NCBI RefSeq assembly: GCF_022201045.2
Contig: NC_068558.1
Location: forward strand, 33,065,501-33,129,500
Source: Citrus sinensis
Taxonomy: Eukaryota; Streptophyta; Magnoliopsida; Sapindales; Rutaceae
DNA: 64,000 nucleotides
Reading direction: 5' to 3'
Positions 40,101 to 51,293 of this stretch are shown here, one piece after another. Each line of letters starts with the position of its first letter. Position 1 is the stretch's first letter. The translations under genes and the position numbers were made by a program. The notes below the pieces were generated by a model. The model was not told the origin of the DNA. It saw only the letters and a list, made by a program, of their open reading frames with translations, and did no database searches.

Positions 40101-42408
40101 GTTGTGCTTGATGGGGAATTTTAAGATAATATTGACTATGACTTGTAGGATCGTCTACAGTGTGTACTTTCTGGTGCTCTATGGTCCATATATATGGTGT
40201 ATGATACATTGTTCATCTGTATTGGAGTGATGACTGGAATGTCCCTGTTGTGCTTGATGGGGAATTTTAAGATAATATTGACTATGACTTGTAGGATCGT
40301 CTACAGTGTGTACTTTCTGGTGCTCTATGGTCCATATATATGGTGTATGATACATTTTCTGGTTGAATTGATTGCGATTTGTATCAGCTTCTATATCTTT
40401 TTCACGTTGAACAAGATATTGTGATTGTCATGCCATGGAGAATGCTTTTGTCTAGAATTTCTTTGTGGACTCAATAAGGCTTCAAGGCCTATGCACCTCT
40501 ACAGTGATCCATTTACATGGGCTTAATGAGCTCTGAAGAAGGCTCCTCTATGCTATTAGATGTTATCATCCTAAAATCTTTTTAAGTGCCATTTATATGT
40601 GCTGCTTTGACTAATTTAATGCAAGTTTTGGAGTGAATAATTTTTGGACTTAAGAATTTCTGATAGCAGTACTGATGAGAGTTTCTTGACATATTTTTTA
40701 TGATAAACAAAAATGTGTGGGTATTAGATATTGCTATCCGCCTGCTGAAATCTTTGTTTCATGTGTAGTTGCACGCATTTGTTGAATATGAATCTGTTGA
40801 GCTGGCTGAGAAAGCGGTAAGTCACTTACATTTTATGATAATGTTGTTTTTCTTTTCTGCGTTTTGTCTTATGTTTGTCACTCAGACTAATGAAATACGC
40901 ACCTCCTTCCTGGCAGATTGCAGAGCTAAATGATGAGGGTAACTGGAGAAGTGGCCTAAGGGTCCGTTTAATGCTTAGACGTGGGGTATATTCCAGAACT
41001 TAACTCTTTCCTTTTGATCTTCACATTTTTTGCTCACACCAGTGATAAATAATGCTGGTTGATCTTTGAATTAAATCTACATCGATCTAATGGAATGACG
41101 CATACACTAGATGAATTATCTGGATGAATTATGTGTTAAATTTACACTCACTAGATATACTTTTAGTGTAGTTTTATGTTACCAGGATTGATCTTACACT
41201 TCAATTGGCTTAGCAATAGACTGCTTCCGAGCTTGAAAACAGTAGTATTTATTTATTAATCTGTTGTTACATTAACTCCGACATACACATGCAACATCTA
41301 TTGACCATTGAGATGTTATGAAAATGCATTTTGGATGCACAAGAGTCTTGATATGGAAGTGGAACACTGCATTTTTCTTTCAATTATTGTAATTAAGCTG
41401 AAGCTTGATACATAAAGTTAATGGTTTTTTAAACTTTAGGTTGGCTTATGGAGCTAGTCTAATTGATTGGTTCTTATCTGGTTGATTGATCTCTTTTAGA
41501 AGTATTCTTAACTCTCTTTATCCTTTTTCTTTTACAAGTTAAAAAGGAAGTTTTTGTGGTGCTAAATTTGTTGATTGATTGTTCTCTCCCTTCTCTTGCT
41601 TAGTCAAAACCTGCTCAAGTTAAAGGTAAAAAGGGGCCTGAGGGGGAGTGGCAGTGTGAAGAAGAAGATACCTCCACATCTGAGCAGCATTTGAATGAGA
41701 AGCAACCGGATGATTCTTCTCAACAAAGTGATGTACAGTCACATGACCATACAGTGAGTGCCAGCATAGTTTCTCATATTGTTGGGCTGCTTTCTGCATA
41801 ACTGGCTGTTAGTCATGTTCTTTCATATCGTGTAATAATTAAGATTAGCTCAGAAATGTGAGGATTATTTTTATAAATGCATTATGCAGAAACATTCTAT
41901 GCTCCTAACTATGCTGTTTAGAATTTAAGCTGAGTGGAGGAGAAAAGAAAGTGACTTGTTCAAACTTGTGATTTTGATTTTGCTTTTATGTACCTGATTT
42001 GGAACTTCTGAAAGGAATGTGCTTGTGCTTGTATTTGCTTCAGGGATTTGTCTATATCACGGTGTTAACTCTTAATTTATAACATTGCTTGGGCAGGGAG
42101 AGGAGCACAATAATGAGAAAGAGGGTGGACAGAGAAAAGGGCGTAACAAGGGTCGTGGAAAAGGACGTGGCCGGAATGATCGTGGTCAATACCACAACAA
42201 CAGCCACCATAACAACAGTCATCACAACAGCAATCATAATAACCATCACAATAATCGGGGACATCACGTCGGTACACCCCCATCAAATAATATGGTGAAC
42301 AATGAGCAGCCGATGATAGGCAAGCAACCTCCTGGTCCCCGAATGCCAGATGGAACACGAGGATTTGCAATGGGTCGAGGGAAACCAGTTGCTGTTAATA
42401 CTGCTTGA
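37132..42408 (+). CDS. LARP6B: La-related protein 6 (LARP6b/c type) with PAM2 motif
   Basis: RNA-binding protein. The PAM2 motif predicts binding to the MLLE domain of poly(A)-binding protein. Ten exons: 37132-37743, 38401-38482, 39150-39244, 39362-39433, 39714-39793, 39901-40000, 40769-40816, 40917-40985, 41604-41753 and 42097-42408, giving 539 aa. PAM2 is SRLNAKAPEFVPT at residues 38-50. A Pro/His/Gln/Asn-rich region fills about 60-185. The La motif lies at about 196-285 (LNQVEYYFSDLNLATTDHLI ... KRQNPLTESDLEEL). An RRM follows (IVVAENLPEDHC ... LHAFVEYESVELAEKAI). The tail is basic RG-rich (KGRGKGRGRNDRG), then His/Asn-rich, then the LARP6-type PRMPDGTRGFAMGRGK. The b assignment rests on synteny. 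Intron 6 carries a 146-bp tandem duplication. Confidence 0.94.
40061..40356 (+). repeat. 146-bp tandem duplication in LARP6 intron 6
   Basis: Two adjacent copies (40061-40206 and 40207-40352, with 4 further shared bases), each starting cattgttcatctgtattgga. The only difference noted is gtggtgac versus gtgatgac. Non-coding; does not touch the splice sites at 40001 and 40768. Confidence 0.95.
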
Positions 42409-42884
42409 ATTTTATTTCTGCCGATATACAGATGTTTTTGTTACCAGCACCGCAAGTGTGTTTACGGTTGGGGAACCGTGTCTATTCCAGCTGTGTTGAT
42501 GGCAGGGTTTTTCCAAAGGGTCTGTCCATCTGTCTAGAGTGTCGTGTTAGGGTAAATTTTAGCCGTTTGGATTCCGTATTTTCTGGTATGTATGATGATG
42601 CTAAAACAAACGTTGCCCTGTTTTTTTGTTTTGCTGGTTAATGTTTTTGTTCCAGTTTTATTTATGTAGAAAACATGAAAAAAGAACCCTTATTGGAGTC
42701 CGAAATGCTTACAGATAAATATGAGCTAATAAGACTACGAGAAGAAGATGCAAAATAAAGTGTTTGTTAGAATCTTCTCTGCAATTTTGTTTTGCATTTG
42801 ATTGCCGGAATTAGGTTGTTGTATTTCGCAATATTTAGAATAAAATTTATTATATATCATAACTGAACAACTTCAATGCAACCA

Positions 42885-42958
42885 GGCCTATTAGCTCAGC
42901 TGGTTAGAGCGTCGTGCTAATAACGCGAAGGTCGCAGGTTCGAGACCTGCATGGGCCA
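42885..42958 (+). tRNA. tRNA-Ile (AAU anticodon)
   Basis: A 74-nt cloverleaf. Acceptor GGCCTAT pairs with ATGGGCC (one G-T wobble), with discriminator A. The D arm is GCTC/GAGC, the anticodon stem TCGTG/CGCGA with loop CTAATAA (AAT at 42919-42921), and the T arm GCAGG/CCTGC with TTCGAGA. No intron and no encoded CCA, as expected for a nuclear gene. A T5 run at 42967-42971 can serve as Pol III terminator. Lies between LARP6 and OEP37 on the same strand. Confidence 0.97.
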
Positions 42959-43255
42959 TAAAATAATTTTTAAAATTTAAAATAATTTTTTTCTTCCCAA
43001 AATGCCAATTGCCACCAACTCACCAAACCAAGCTCCTGAGTGTTGACTCGACAAATTAAGAATTTAAAAAAATAATAATAATATCAACAATTGAATAACC
43101 CTTTTTGCCCCGAAAATAGTCACCATCTCTATACTTTTAAAAAATGAAAAAGAAACAATTAAAATAAAAATAAAAACAGAATCACGCTCTCAATTCAATT
43201 TGCACCACCCTCTTTTTCTTCACAAAATTTTCCTTAAAATCTCCACCCATCAGAA

Positions 43256-46200
43256 ATGGTTGAACCATCACCACCCTCTCCTTCACTCCAAATCCCCAAC
43301 CACATGGTCCCACCGCCGTTAGATCCGCCGCCACAACCTTCACCGTCACCGCCACAACCACAACAACAAAGAACATCCTCACTCTTTTCATTCCCCAGCA
43401 GGCCTGCTCTTAGAGTGACTTCAGAGTTCGACAGTGACAGCTCAATTTTCTTGCACAAGATATCATGCAAGTTATTTGACAGTCTAGCAAAGCTCAAAGT
43501 CTCCTTTCAGAACGACAACAAAGGCCAAATCTTCGAACCCCAGTTGGCTTTCACTTCCAAGCATCTCTCCCTTCACTATGATCTTGAAGAACAGAATGCT
43601 TTTGTTAAGTCCTCTTTCGATGTTGGTCCTAAGTTGCATTTCAGAGCTGCCCACGATGTCAAGGTCTCTCCTTTCTCTTGTTTCTTCATAAATTTGCTTG
43701 CTTTTCATTTATATTCAAGTTTTTGAGAAATGAGTTTTTTTTTTTTTAATTGCTATGAATTGGACTATGCTTTCGATGAGCTTCTGCTAGTGTTCGAATT
43801 AAGGTAAGTTGTATTGTTTTTTGGGGTCCGTATTGTGTATACTCAAGTTTCAAGATAAGGATTTCGGTTTATTTTCATTTTCTAGTTTTTAGCATTAATT
43901 TGTTTGGACTATGGGTTAAAATTTAGATATTTTGGCTGAACTTATTGAATTTTTACATTTCAACCATGCTATTGAGAAAATTATGCATCTTTATATTACT
44001 AAGAGATTCCCAGGGGTTAAAAATTGCATGTCCAAATGGCCCTGCTTATGTTGTTAATGTTCAAAATTAAGATCCATTGACATGGTGTGATAATTGGAGT
44101 CTTTTCGTTTTCAATTTGCATTATCTTGTAGCCATACAAGTGATATGGTTTTGGGAATGTAAGGTAACTGGAGAATTACGAGTTTTTGAGGGCAATTACT
44201 CTCTGTTTAAGCTTTATATGTGCTTTTTCTGTCTCTCTAACATTTCTTTTACCTTTTAGGCACAACAAGGAGAGGTGGGAGTCGTTGCAAACCTTGGCGA
44301 TCCTGGATATGCTCTGGAATTGTCGTCTCCAGTCCCCTATGTTGGTTATGTAAGTCCTATCTTGGCAAATTACCTTCAGCGTTCAGTTGTCTTTGCATTC
44401 AAGAAAAGTTGCTTTTGAAGCCTTGGTCATCTGAATACTCATAGCCCGACATCTTTGTTTTTCTATGTTCATCTTTCCCACCAAAATTTTTCCTACAGTT
44501 TCATCATTTCCAACATCATCTCTGATGGTTGTTTCACAATGTTACTGCATTCATTATATGTATTTCTGTTTCAGCATGTATAAGTCAACAAGTTAATTAT
44601 CCTCTTTTATTGCCTTAGTTATCTTCTTTTGATGTTGCAGCCGAAAGCAACTTTTAAATTCCCCCTTGGCGAAGTTTCATTGGTGGAGAGAGAAGAGGAA
44701 GAAGTGAAGAAAACATTGTCTATAAGTGGAATCGCTAAAGGTCAGATTTTGAATGGGATCTGCACAGCTCAATACGAGGAGGAAGATTTGAAACTAAGAT
44801 ACTGCTATAAGGTGCTTTGCTCTTCGCACTGTATTTTTTCCAATTTCTACTACTATTGCGGCTTATGTTGATTGCCAGGCTATCCTCCCTTGGTAATTAC
44901 TATGTGTGTTGGTGAGAGGGACATTTAACCAGGGCCTCCTTTTCCTGGAATTTTGAAATAAGGGCATGCCAAATGCACAATTATCAATTTTCAGTGCCAT
45001 TCTTTTTTCTTTTCTCAATCAATGTTGTTAAAAATTTTATTATTAATTGCAGGATGAGGCTTTGTCATTTATTCCAACCATTTCACTTCCTTCAAATGCT
45101 CTATCATTTGCATTAAAGCGTCAGTTTAGTCCCTCTGATAAGTTGAGGTTAGAACTCTCTTTATTCCCCTTCTTCCCTCTTCACATCTAATTGGAAATCT
45201 TTCTTTTTGCGATTAATGGTTCTTCTGGCTATAGAATGATCAATGCTCATGGAAATGGAAATTGAAAAATATTAGCTCCAATATAGATACTCTGTATTTT
45301 ATTGATGACTTTTGTTGTTCTGGAGTATGAATTGCTCAATGAGAACCTCAGTAATAATGCACCCTAGAAGAATGCTGATTGTGGGAATTCCTACGTACCT
45401 TTCTTTTGTGCTATTTTCATTGGACATGAGATTTTCTCTTGCAATAGAAGAGATCGCTTGAGAAGTGCCAATAGTGTAAGAGCTCTTGTATAACTTAATC
45501 TAATCTATACACACTGCAATATGTATTTGTTGCAATATAAAACTTGCTGTTAGAACATCACCATTATGAGAGATATTCATGCTTAGGATGCCAGGGACAC
45601 CTAAAATATGTAGCTGCCTTGTCAATGCTAGACTGATGCGTTCACTTATCAGTACATGTTGAAACTTGAGATTTGCCCAACCAGATTTTTAGAGTTAAAG
45701 TGAAGTAAATTCTGAGGTTTTAATTTATTTTTCCTCAAAACAATTTGGATTATCCTGGAACTTCTAATGATCCGTACTCTTAACAACCCTGCTTTCACCT
45801 TTCATATGTTTTCCCCTTTCCATTGTCTTTCTACTAGAAAACAGATGTTCTGTCAGTTCAGTGAATTTAAAAATATATTATAACTATACAAGCATAGTGG
45901 AATTGTCGTGTGCAGTCCCTCATAGCCACTTTGAATTTCCAGCTGGGTTTGCTATTTTGAAGATGTATAGCTTTTTCTATTCAGGAAAGACCTTTCTCAT
46001 GTCTGCTTGAGTAGATATTATTTTAAGAAGTAAGGTGGGGATGAAGAGTGGATGTGAATTCTTAAGTCATCATAAATATGTTCTTAATAGTCATCATAAA
46101 TATTGTTGTCGATAATATTTTCATGTAAAGCCCTAAAAATTACTTGGAAATGCAAATCTTCTCTTCTATTCTGGAAAGTAGAAATGGTGAAAATATGAAC

Positions 46201-46785
46201 CTTTATTTTTGTTCTGCACTGAAAGTTGATTGCTAGATGGGAAATGAATGAGACTTTCTATGACGGCGTCAAAGATTTCAGATCTTTCTTTGTATATAAT
46301 TCATTTTCATTTTTTTATTTTTCAAATTAATCATGAATTTCTGGCTTGGTCATATATTGATGGAATTTATTATTTATTGAAATTTTCATAATGCAGCTAC
46401 TGGTACAATTTTGATTCCAACTACTGGAGTGCAGTGTACAAACACACATATGGCAAAGACTTTAAGTTCAAAGCTGGTTATGATTCAGAGGTGCGACTAG
46501 GCTGGGCATCTCTTTGGGTAAGTGCTTTTGAAAAGAGCTCACCGTCATTAGTTTGTCATCATTGTTGTGATTGCTACAGTTCCCTCAACTTCTATGATTA
46601 CCAAGGACTTTGCATGATTTCTTGATGCATAAATCATGATGTCCAAATTTCAGGTTGGAGATGAAGGCGGAAAGGCAAGGACAGCCCCGATGAAGATGAA
46701 AGTCCAATTCATGCTCCAAGTGCCACAAGACGACATCAAATCCTCAGCGTTAATGTTCCGTGTTAAAAAGAGGTGGGATGTATAG
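43256..46785 (+). CDS. OEP37: Chloroplast outer envelope protein OEP37
   Basis: A beta-barrel, cation-selective channel of the outer plastid envelope. Six exons: 43256-43663, 44260-44349, 44641-44811, 45053-45147, 46397-46517 and 46654-46785, total 1017 nt, 338 aa, close to known OEP37 length. The N-terminus is Pro-rich (about residues 3-45, PPPLDPPPQPSPSPP). Alternating hydrophobic/polar strands typical of a barrel follow (LHFRAAHDVKAQQGEVGVVANL, YWYNFDSNYWSAVYKHTYG, FKFKAGYDSEVRLGWASLWVG). It ends VQFMLQVPQDDIKSSALMFRVKKRW. There is no transit peptide or hydrophobic helix, as expected for this class. Intron 4 is the longest (1249 bp) and shows nothing recognisable. Frames intact. Confidence 0.92.
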
Positions 46786-47690
46786 GGATCTGTCAGCTTG
46801 ACAACCTCGTCCACATATGCTCTAAATGTAGGTTTTTATATAGTAGCATAGTTTTGGGACACACCCCCTTGTAATGATGCTTACTGCTACATAATGACAT
46901 CAACTTGGTATTTTCGTCACAATAATTTTTTACACTAGAAATCAGGTTATTCACACCTGGGGATGTTGGATGAATTAGAAAGCCACGGGGTTGCCATAGG
47001 GTGACCGGCTGATGGAAATTCTACTAAAATTTATGCAGCCGGATGTGTAAGGCTGTACTCTGCTGCAGTTGTCATTGTCTGATTGATACTCTAGCCAAAT
47101 GGTTTCTTTATTGGCAACCTCTAACAAAATGATGCAATTGTTCAACATTTCTTTTTTCTAATTTTTTATCAAGGCCATAGGAATTTCACTCTCAAATTTT
47201 CTTATTAATGGGTCTGTTTCTATTTTTACTTTTCAATTTCACCTCAAAGTACAAGTTGGATTAAAACCAGCTGCCTGAGGGCCTATTTGACTATTTGAGA
47301 TACCTTTAGTGGTATCTCAATTTTTTTTCCCAACATTATTTTGATAAATTATATTTTAAAAAAACACTATTCATTTAAATGAAGGTGGGCCGTGAGTATT
47401 AGGTATCTAATTTTGATATTTTATATAATCATATTTTGTTAGTTTTTGTTGATCTTTTAATTATCTGATCGTGTAATATATCTAAGTATAGGCTTTTTTG
47501 TTTTTTTAAGTATTATTTTAATAATTTTTATTTCAAGCGAGGTGGAATTTATTTAATGACGTGGAGTCCGGCCTAGTTGATAAATGAAAATTTTAATTTT
47601 ACGGCTCGTTTCTTAAAAAAGTTCCATTTTAAGGTAGCGACGGTTAAAAAAGAAGACCAAAATCTTAACAGAAATGAAAAGCTGAACGTC
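46786..47690. other. OEP37 3' flank and methyltransferase promoter
   Basis: No exon recognised. A small hairpin gagatacc-tttagt-ggtatctc lies at about 47298-47320. A 3-codon upstream reading frame, ATG AAA AGC TGA, occupies 47674-47685, ending 5 nt before the proposed methyltransferase start. Confidence 0.5.
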
Positions 47691-50600
47691 ATGCGAACTG
47701 TGAGTCGTGGCTTGATATCCAACGCTCTCCGCTTCTCATTCTCAATTCCCAATATTCTGCAGTTACCTATCAGCTCTGTTCGTACAAGAAGCTTTGGGAT
47801 TCGTGCGACCAAACCGAAGATGGGAAAGAACAGAGAAGAAGTAGGGAACGATAATGTCATAAAATCACATCCTCGTGTGAACAAGTTGCAGCAACTCATG
47901 CATATCGAATCTTCTGGTAAAAGTTAAAATACCCACTTTCATTTTCCCATAACGTTTCAAAATTTAGTCCTTTTTTTTATGGGGTTATGAATTTGGTATC
48001 AGAAGATGGATTGCTATGTGGGTATGAGTGGTTTTTTTTTTTTTAATAAATGGACTCTGTTGGATATTTGACTGAGCAATAGCTGACTACTTACGTGTAA
48101 AAAGAATGAGTACATGTTTGTCATTGTTGGGCATTATGCTTAATTTTGTAACCTGGATAGCTTAAAGTGTTTGGTAAATACCCTTATTTTAACTTTTACA
48201 GCTAATATTTATGAACTATCTGCCTGCTTATACTTGATGCTTAGTGATTTAATTTTCGAGTAGTTGTGGATTAAAAATTTCTTTCCCTTGATCCCAAATG
48301 GTTCGATTAACGCACTAAGCAGGAATTTTCTGAGATATTAGTTGAAAATGAATATGAGCCACTGGCATATAAACCTGATGCTTCTGAGTTCCAGTGCCAA
48401 TCTATGGAATATGTGTATCTATTTTGGTGTGACAATTTATTTCATGCAGTCCTAGTGTATCTGGAAAAATACCTGGGATTGATAATTTGACATTTTAGTG
48501 GAAGGCCATTAAAACCAATTTCATTTTTATCGAACTTCATTTAGCATTTTAAGTTAAACTTGACGAGTTGGGTTCTTTGTGGTTTCATTGGCTAATCCCT
48601 GATTGAAATTGAGCTTTATACAAGTAGTCAATGGACTTGCATATGCATTTAGTGGGAATTCTCACATTTATTGTGTGTTTAATTAGGAGTGTGGTGAAAC
48701 ATCTGTTTTGTTGTGTATGAAATCCATAAAGTCCTATTGATGGAATAGTTCTCCAACTTGTGTTGGGGTTTAGGGCTTCTCCGCATGTGTTTTTTTGTTA
48801 TAGAATGTTGAACCATCATGTCATTAATCTATCAGGAGGATGGGAGAAATGCTGGGAGAAGGGGTTGACCCTGTGGGATATAGGACAACCTACACCTATT
48901 ATTGTACATTTACATCAATCAGGAGCCCTTCCCAAGGGCAGGGCTTTGGTCCCTGGTTGTGGCACTGTAAGTTGTATGATCCTCTATGCATTTTCACCTT
49001 TTTAGAGCTGCTGATTAGTTTTTTAAATCATCCATTTGCACAATAAATAGCTATATGAAAATTCTGTGATTGTTGTATGACATTATCACTAGTTTATGCT
49101 TTGTTTTCCTCCCCGCTTCCCTTCTTGCATTCTAATACCTCTTAAAAGGAGCCGAAACACGATAGCTGAACAAATATAATAAGCAGTTAAGAAGGAAGAA
49201 AGTTGCATGCCGTTAAATAAGTACTTACAGAGCACCATTATTATCATTTGAAGCAATAGCCTCCTACCTAAGGCTTATTCCTTATTTTTCACATGCTACT
49301 ATTTTAACTGTTGTCTTGCTACTTGGTGTAGCCTTTGTAACAAGGCTGTTCCTATATGGCAGGGTTATGATGTGGTAGCAATGGCAAGTACTGAACGATA
49401 TGTTGTGGGATTGGAGATATCGGACATTGCCATCAAGAAGGCAGAAGAGGTGACAACAGTCTGCAAATTTCAAGTTAGCACTTATAGAGATGTTGAGATG
49501 TATATTTCACAGTTGTTTTCTCTTCCTTTGAATGCATCGACATTACCATGATAATCAGATGTGATGGTCAGGGTCGCTGTACTACTTTACTGAGTCATTT
49601 GAGTTGCTGTTTATATCTAAATTCAGTTTGTATTCTTGCCTGAGTAACTAAATGATTCTGCATTTCCATCTAAATTTTTGGTATTGGAAGCTTTTGCTAT
49701 TTTAAAGTTCCATTTGGACTGATTCTCCCTCTCATCAATGTCATTGTTGCCATGTTTTGAGGAATCTAAGTCTCGTCGTTGCTCTGTTTTGAAGAATCAA
49801 AATCATCTCAGATTTTCTCTAAATTGCTGACATGCATTCAAGCTGTTGGACAAAGTAACAAAAGAAATAGAAAGGTCCTTTTTGAGTGTGATAACCCCAC
49901 TTTCTTTCATGCACAAAACTACATTCTTTCAGGTAGGCAATGGATTGATAGCTATTATGTTTATAATTGACACAAAATGTGTAACTCACCTTTTTGGTCC
50001 AAACCAGTATGTTCACGTTGTAACTCACCGTTTCTGTCCAAACCAGCTTGTTCACATTGTTATTATTAAGAGCACTTGAGTTTCTCAGCTGCAACACATT
50101 TTATAAGGACAGTTTGATTATCGTGCTAGTATCTAAATACCTTTGCTACGTGCACTATGAAATCTATGCTGGATTTTTAGTTTTTGTATGATCACCTGAA
50201 CAACAGTTCATTGTGGTAGTTCTAGTTGGTTCCTGAAAATTTCTTCAGTCTAATCTTCTATCTAAATGTTAAGGCAGCTGTCTTCCTCATTACCAAATGC
50301 AAAATTTGTTAGCTTCTTAAAGGCAGACTTCTTCACTTGGTGCCCAACTGAGTTGTTTGATCTCATCTTCGATTATACGTAAGTTGACATTAGATTGTCT
50401 TTGTTTCTTACATCAACATCGTGTGTTGATTATCATTTTCTTATTCATGTTGCAGATTCTTTTGTGCCATTGAGCCAGAAATGAGAGCAGCATGGGCACA
50501 GAAAATTAAGGATTTTTTAAAACCAGATGGAGAGCTTATAACACTGATGTTTCCAGTAAGATCTTTGTATCTTCATTTCCTTTTCCGTTTCCTTTCCCTG

Positions 50601-51293
50601 TTTGGAGATTTTCCTTTGCAAGTGAATAATAATACTCTCATGTTGTTTTATTTGTTTATTTTTCTCTTTGTCCATGTGTCTAGTCTAGGATATTTATGTC
50701 TGAATTATTTTCCAATGCTGCTACTCAAGCTAAAATTACGTTGTTGCAGATTAGTGATCATGTTGGTGGACCTCCTTATAAAGTATCAGTATCTGAGTAA
50801 TACTCTACCTTCAGATTTTTTTCCTTGATCTTCTTGGAGTAGCTTTTCACTTTAAATCTTTTACTGCTTTCTAAAATTCTATAAGCTGCGAATATTTCTC
50901 TATACTCACAAAAATTATTTTATTTATTCATTATCTTGCAGTTATGAAGAAGTATTACAGCCCATGGGTTTCCAAGCAATATCTATTGTTGACAATAAAC
51001 TCGCTATTGGTCCACGGAAGGTGTGCGAAAATATTAATTCATTCGTGCATTTTTATAGTCTTTGGTGCTATTGGAGCATTGCTCCTTATCCATTCATTGC
51101 TCACCATGTGTATGGAGACAATAACTGATGAACTATTCATTTTATCATAAAAACAGAGAAGAATAGTTAATGGGTTTTATTCTAATGTCATGTGACGATC
51201 GAAGATTACTAAAAAAGGATTTTCAATATAATTTTACAGGGAAGAGAAAAGCTTGGAAGGTGGAAAAGATCCGTAAGGCACTCCTTGCTTTAA
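47691..51293 (+). CDS. HOL: HOL-type thiol/halide methyltransferase
   Basis: S-adenosylmethionine-dependent methyltransferase of the plant TPMT-like family. HARMLESS TO OZONE LAYER enzymes methylate halide, thiocyanate and bisulfide ions. Eight exons: 47691-47916, 48836-48966, 49363-49449, 50278-50378, 50456-50555, 50750-50796, 50942-51020 and 51240-51293, total 825 nt, 274 aa. Motifs are [20 protein letters not shown], the AdoMet loop [46 protein letters not shown], and the end [17 protein letters not shown]. An N-terminal extension ([18 protein letters not shown]...) rich in Arg/Ser and lacking acidic residues precedes a second in-frame ATG at 47820 (MGKNREEV). This suggests an organelle-targeted long form and a cytosolic short form, as inference. 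Frames intact. Confidence 0.93.
49980..50057 (+). repeat. Imperfect 39-bp tandem repeat in HOL intron 3
   Basis: Two units starting tgtaactcacc and containing gtccaaaccag and tgttcac (49980-50018 and 50019-50057), with a few mismatches. Non-coding. Confidence 0.8.

Noticed and set aside
42052-42370. Two antisense open frames over LARP6 exon 10
   Set aside because: Shadows of the His/Asn-rich tract.
47277-47560. MITE starting gggcctatttgac
   Set aside because: The start resembles Tourist ends and a small hairpin follows, but no matching right terminus was found.
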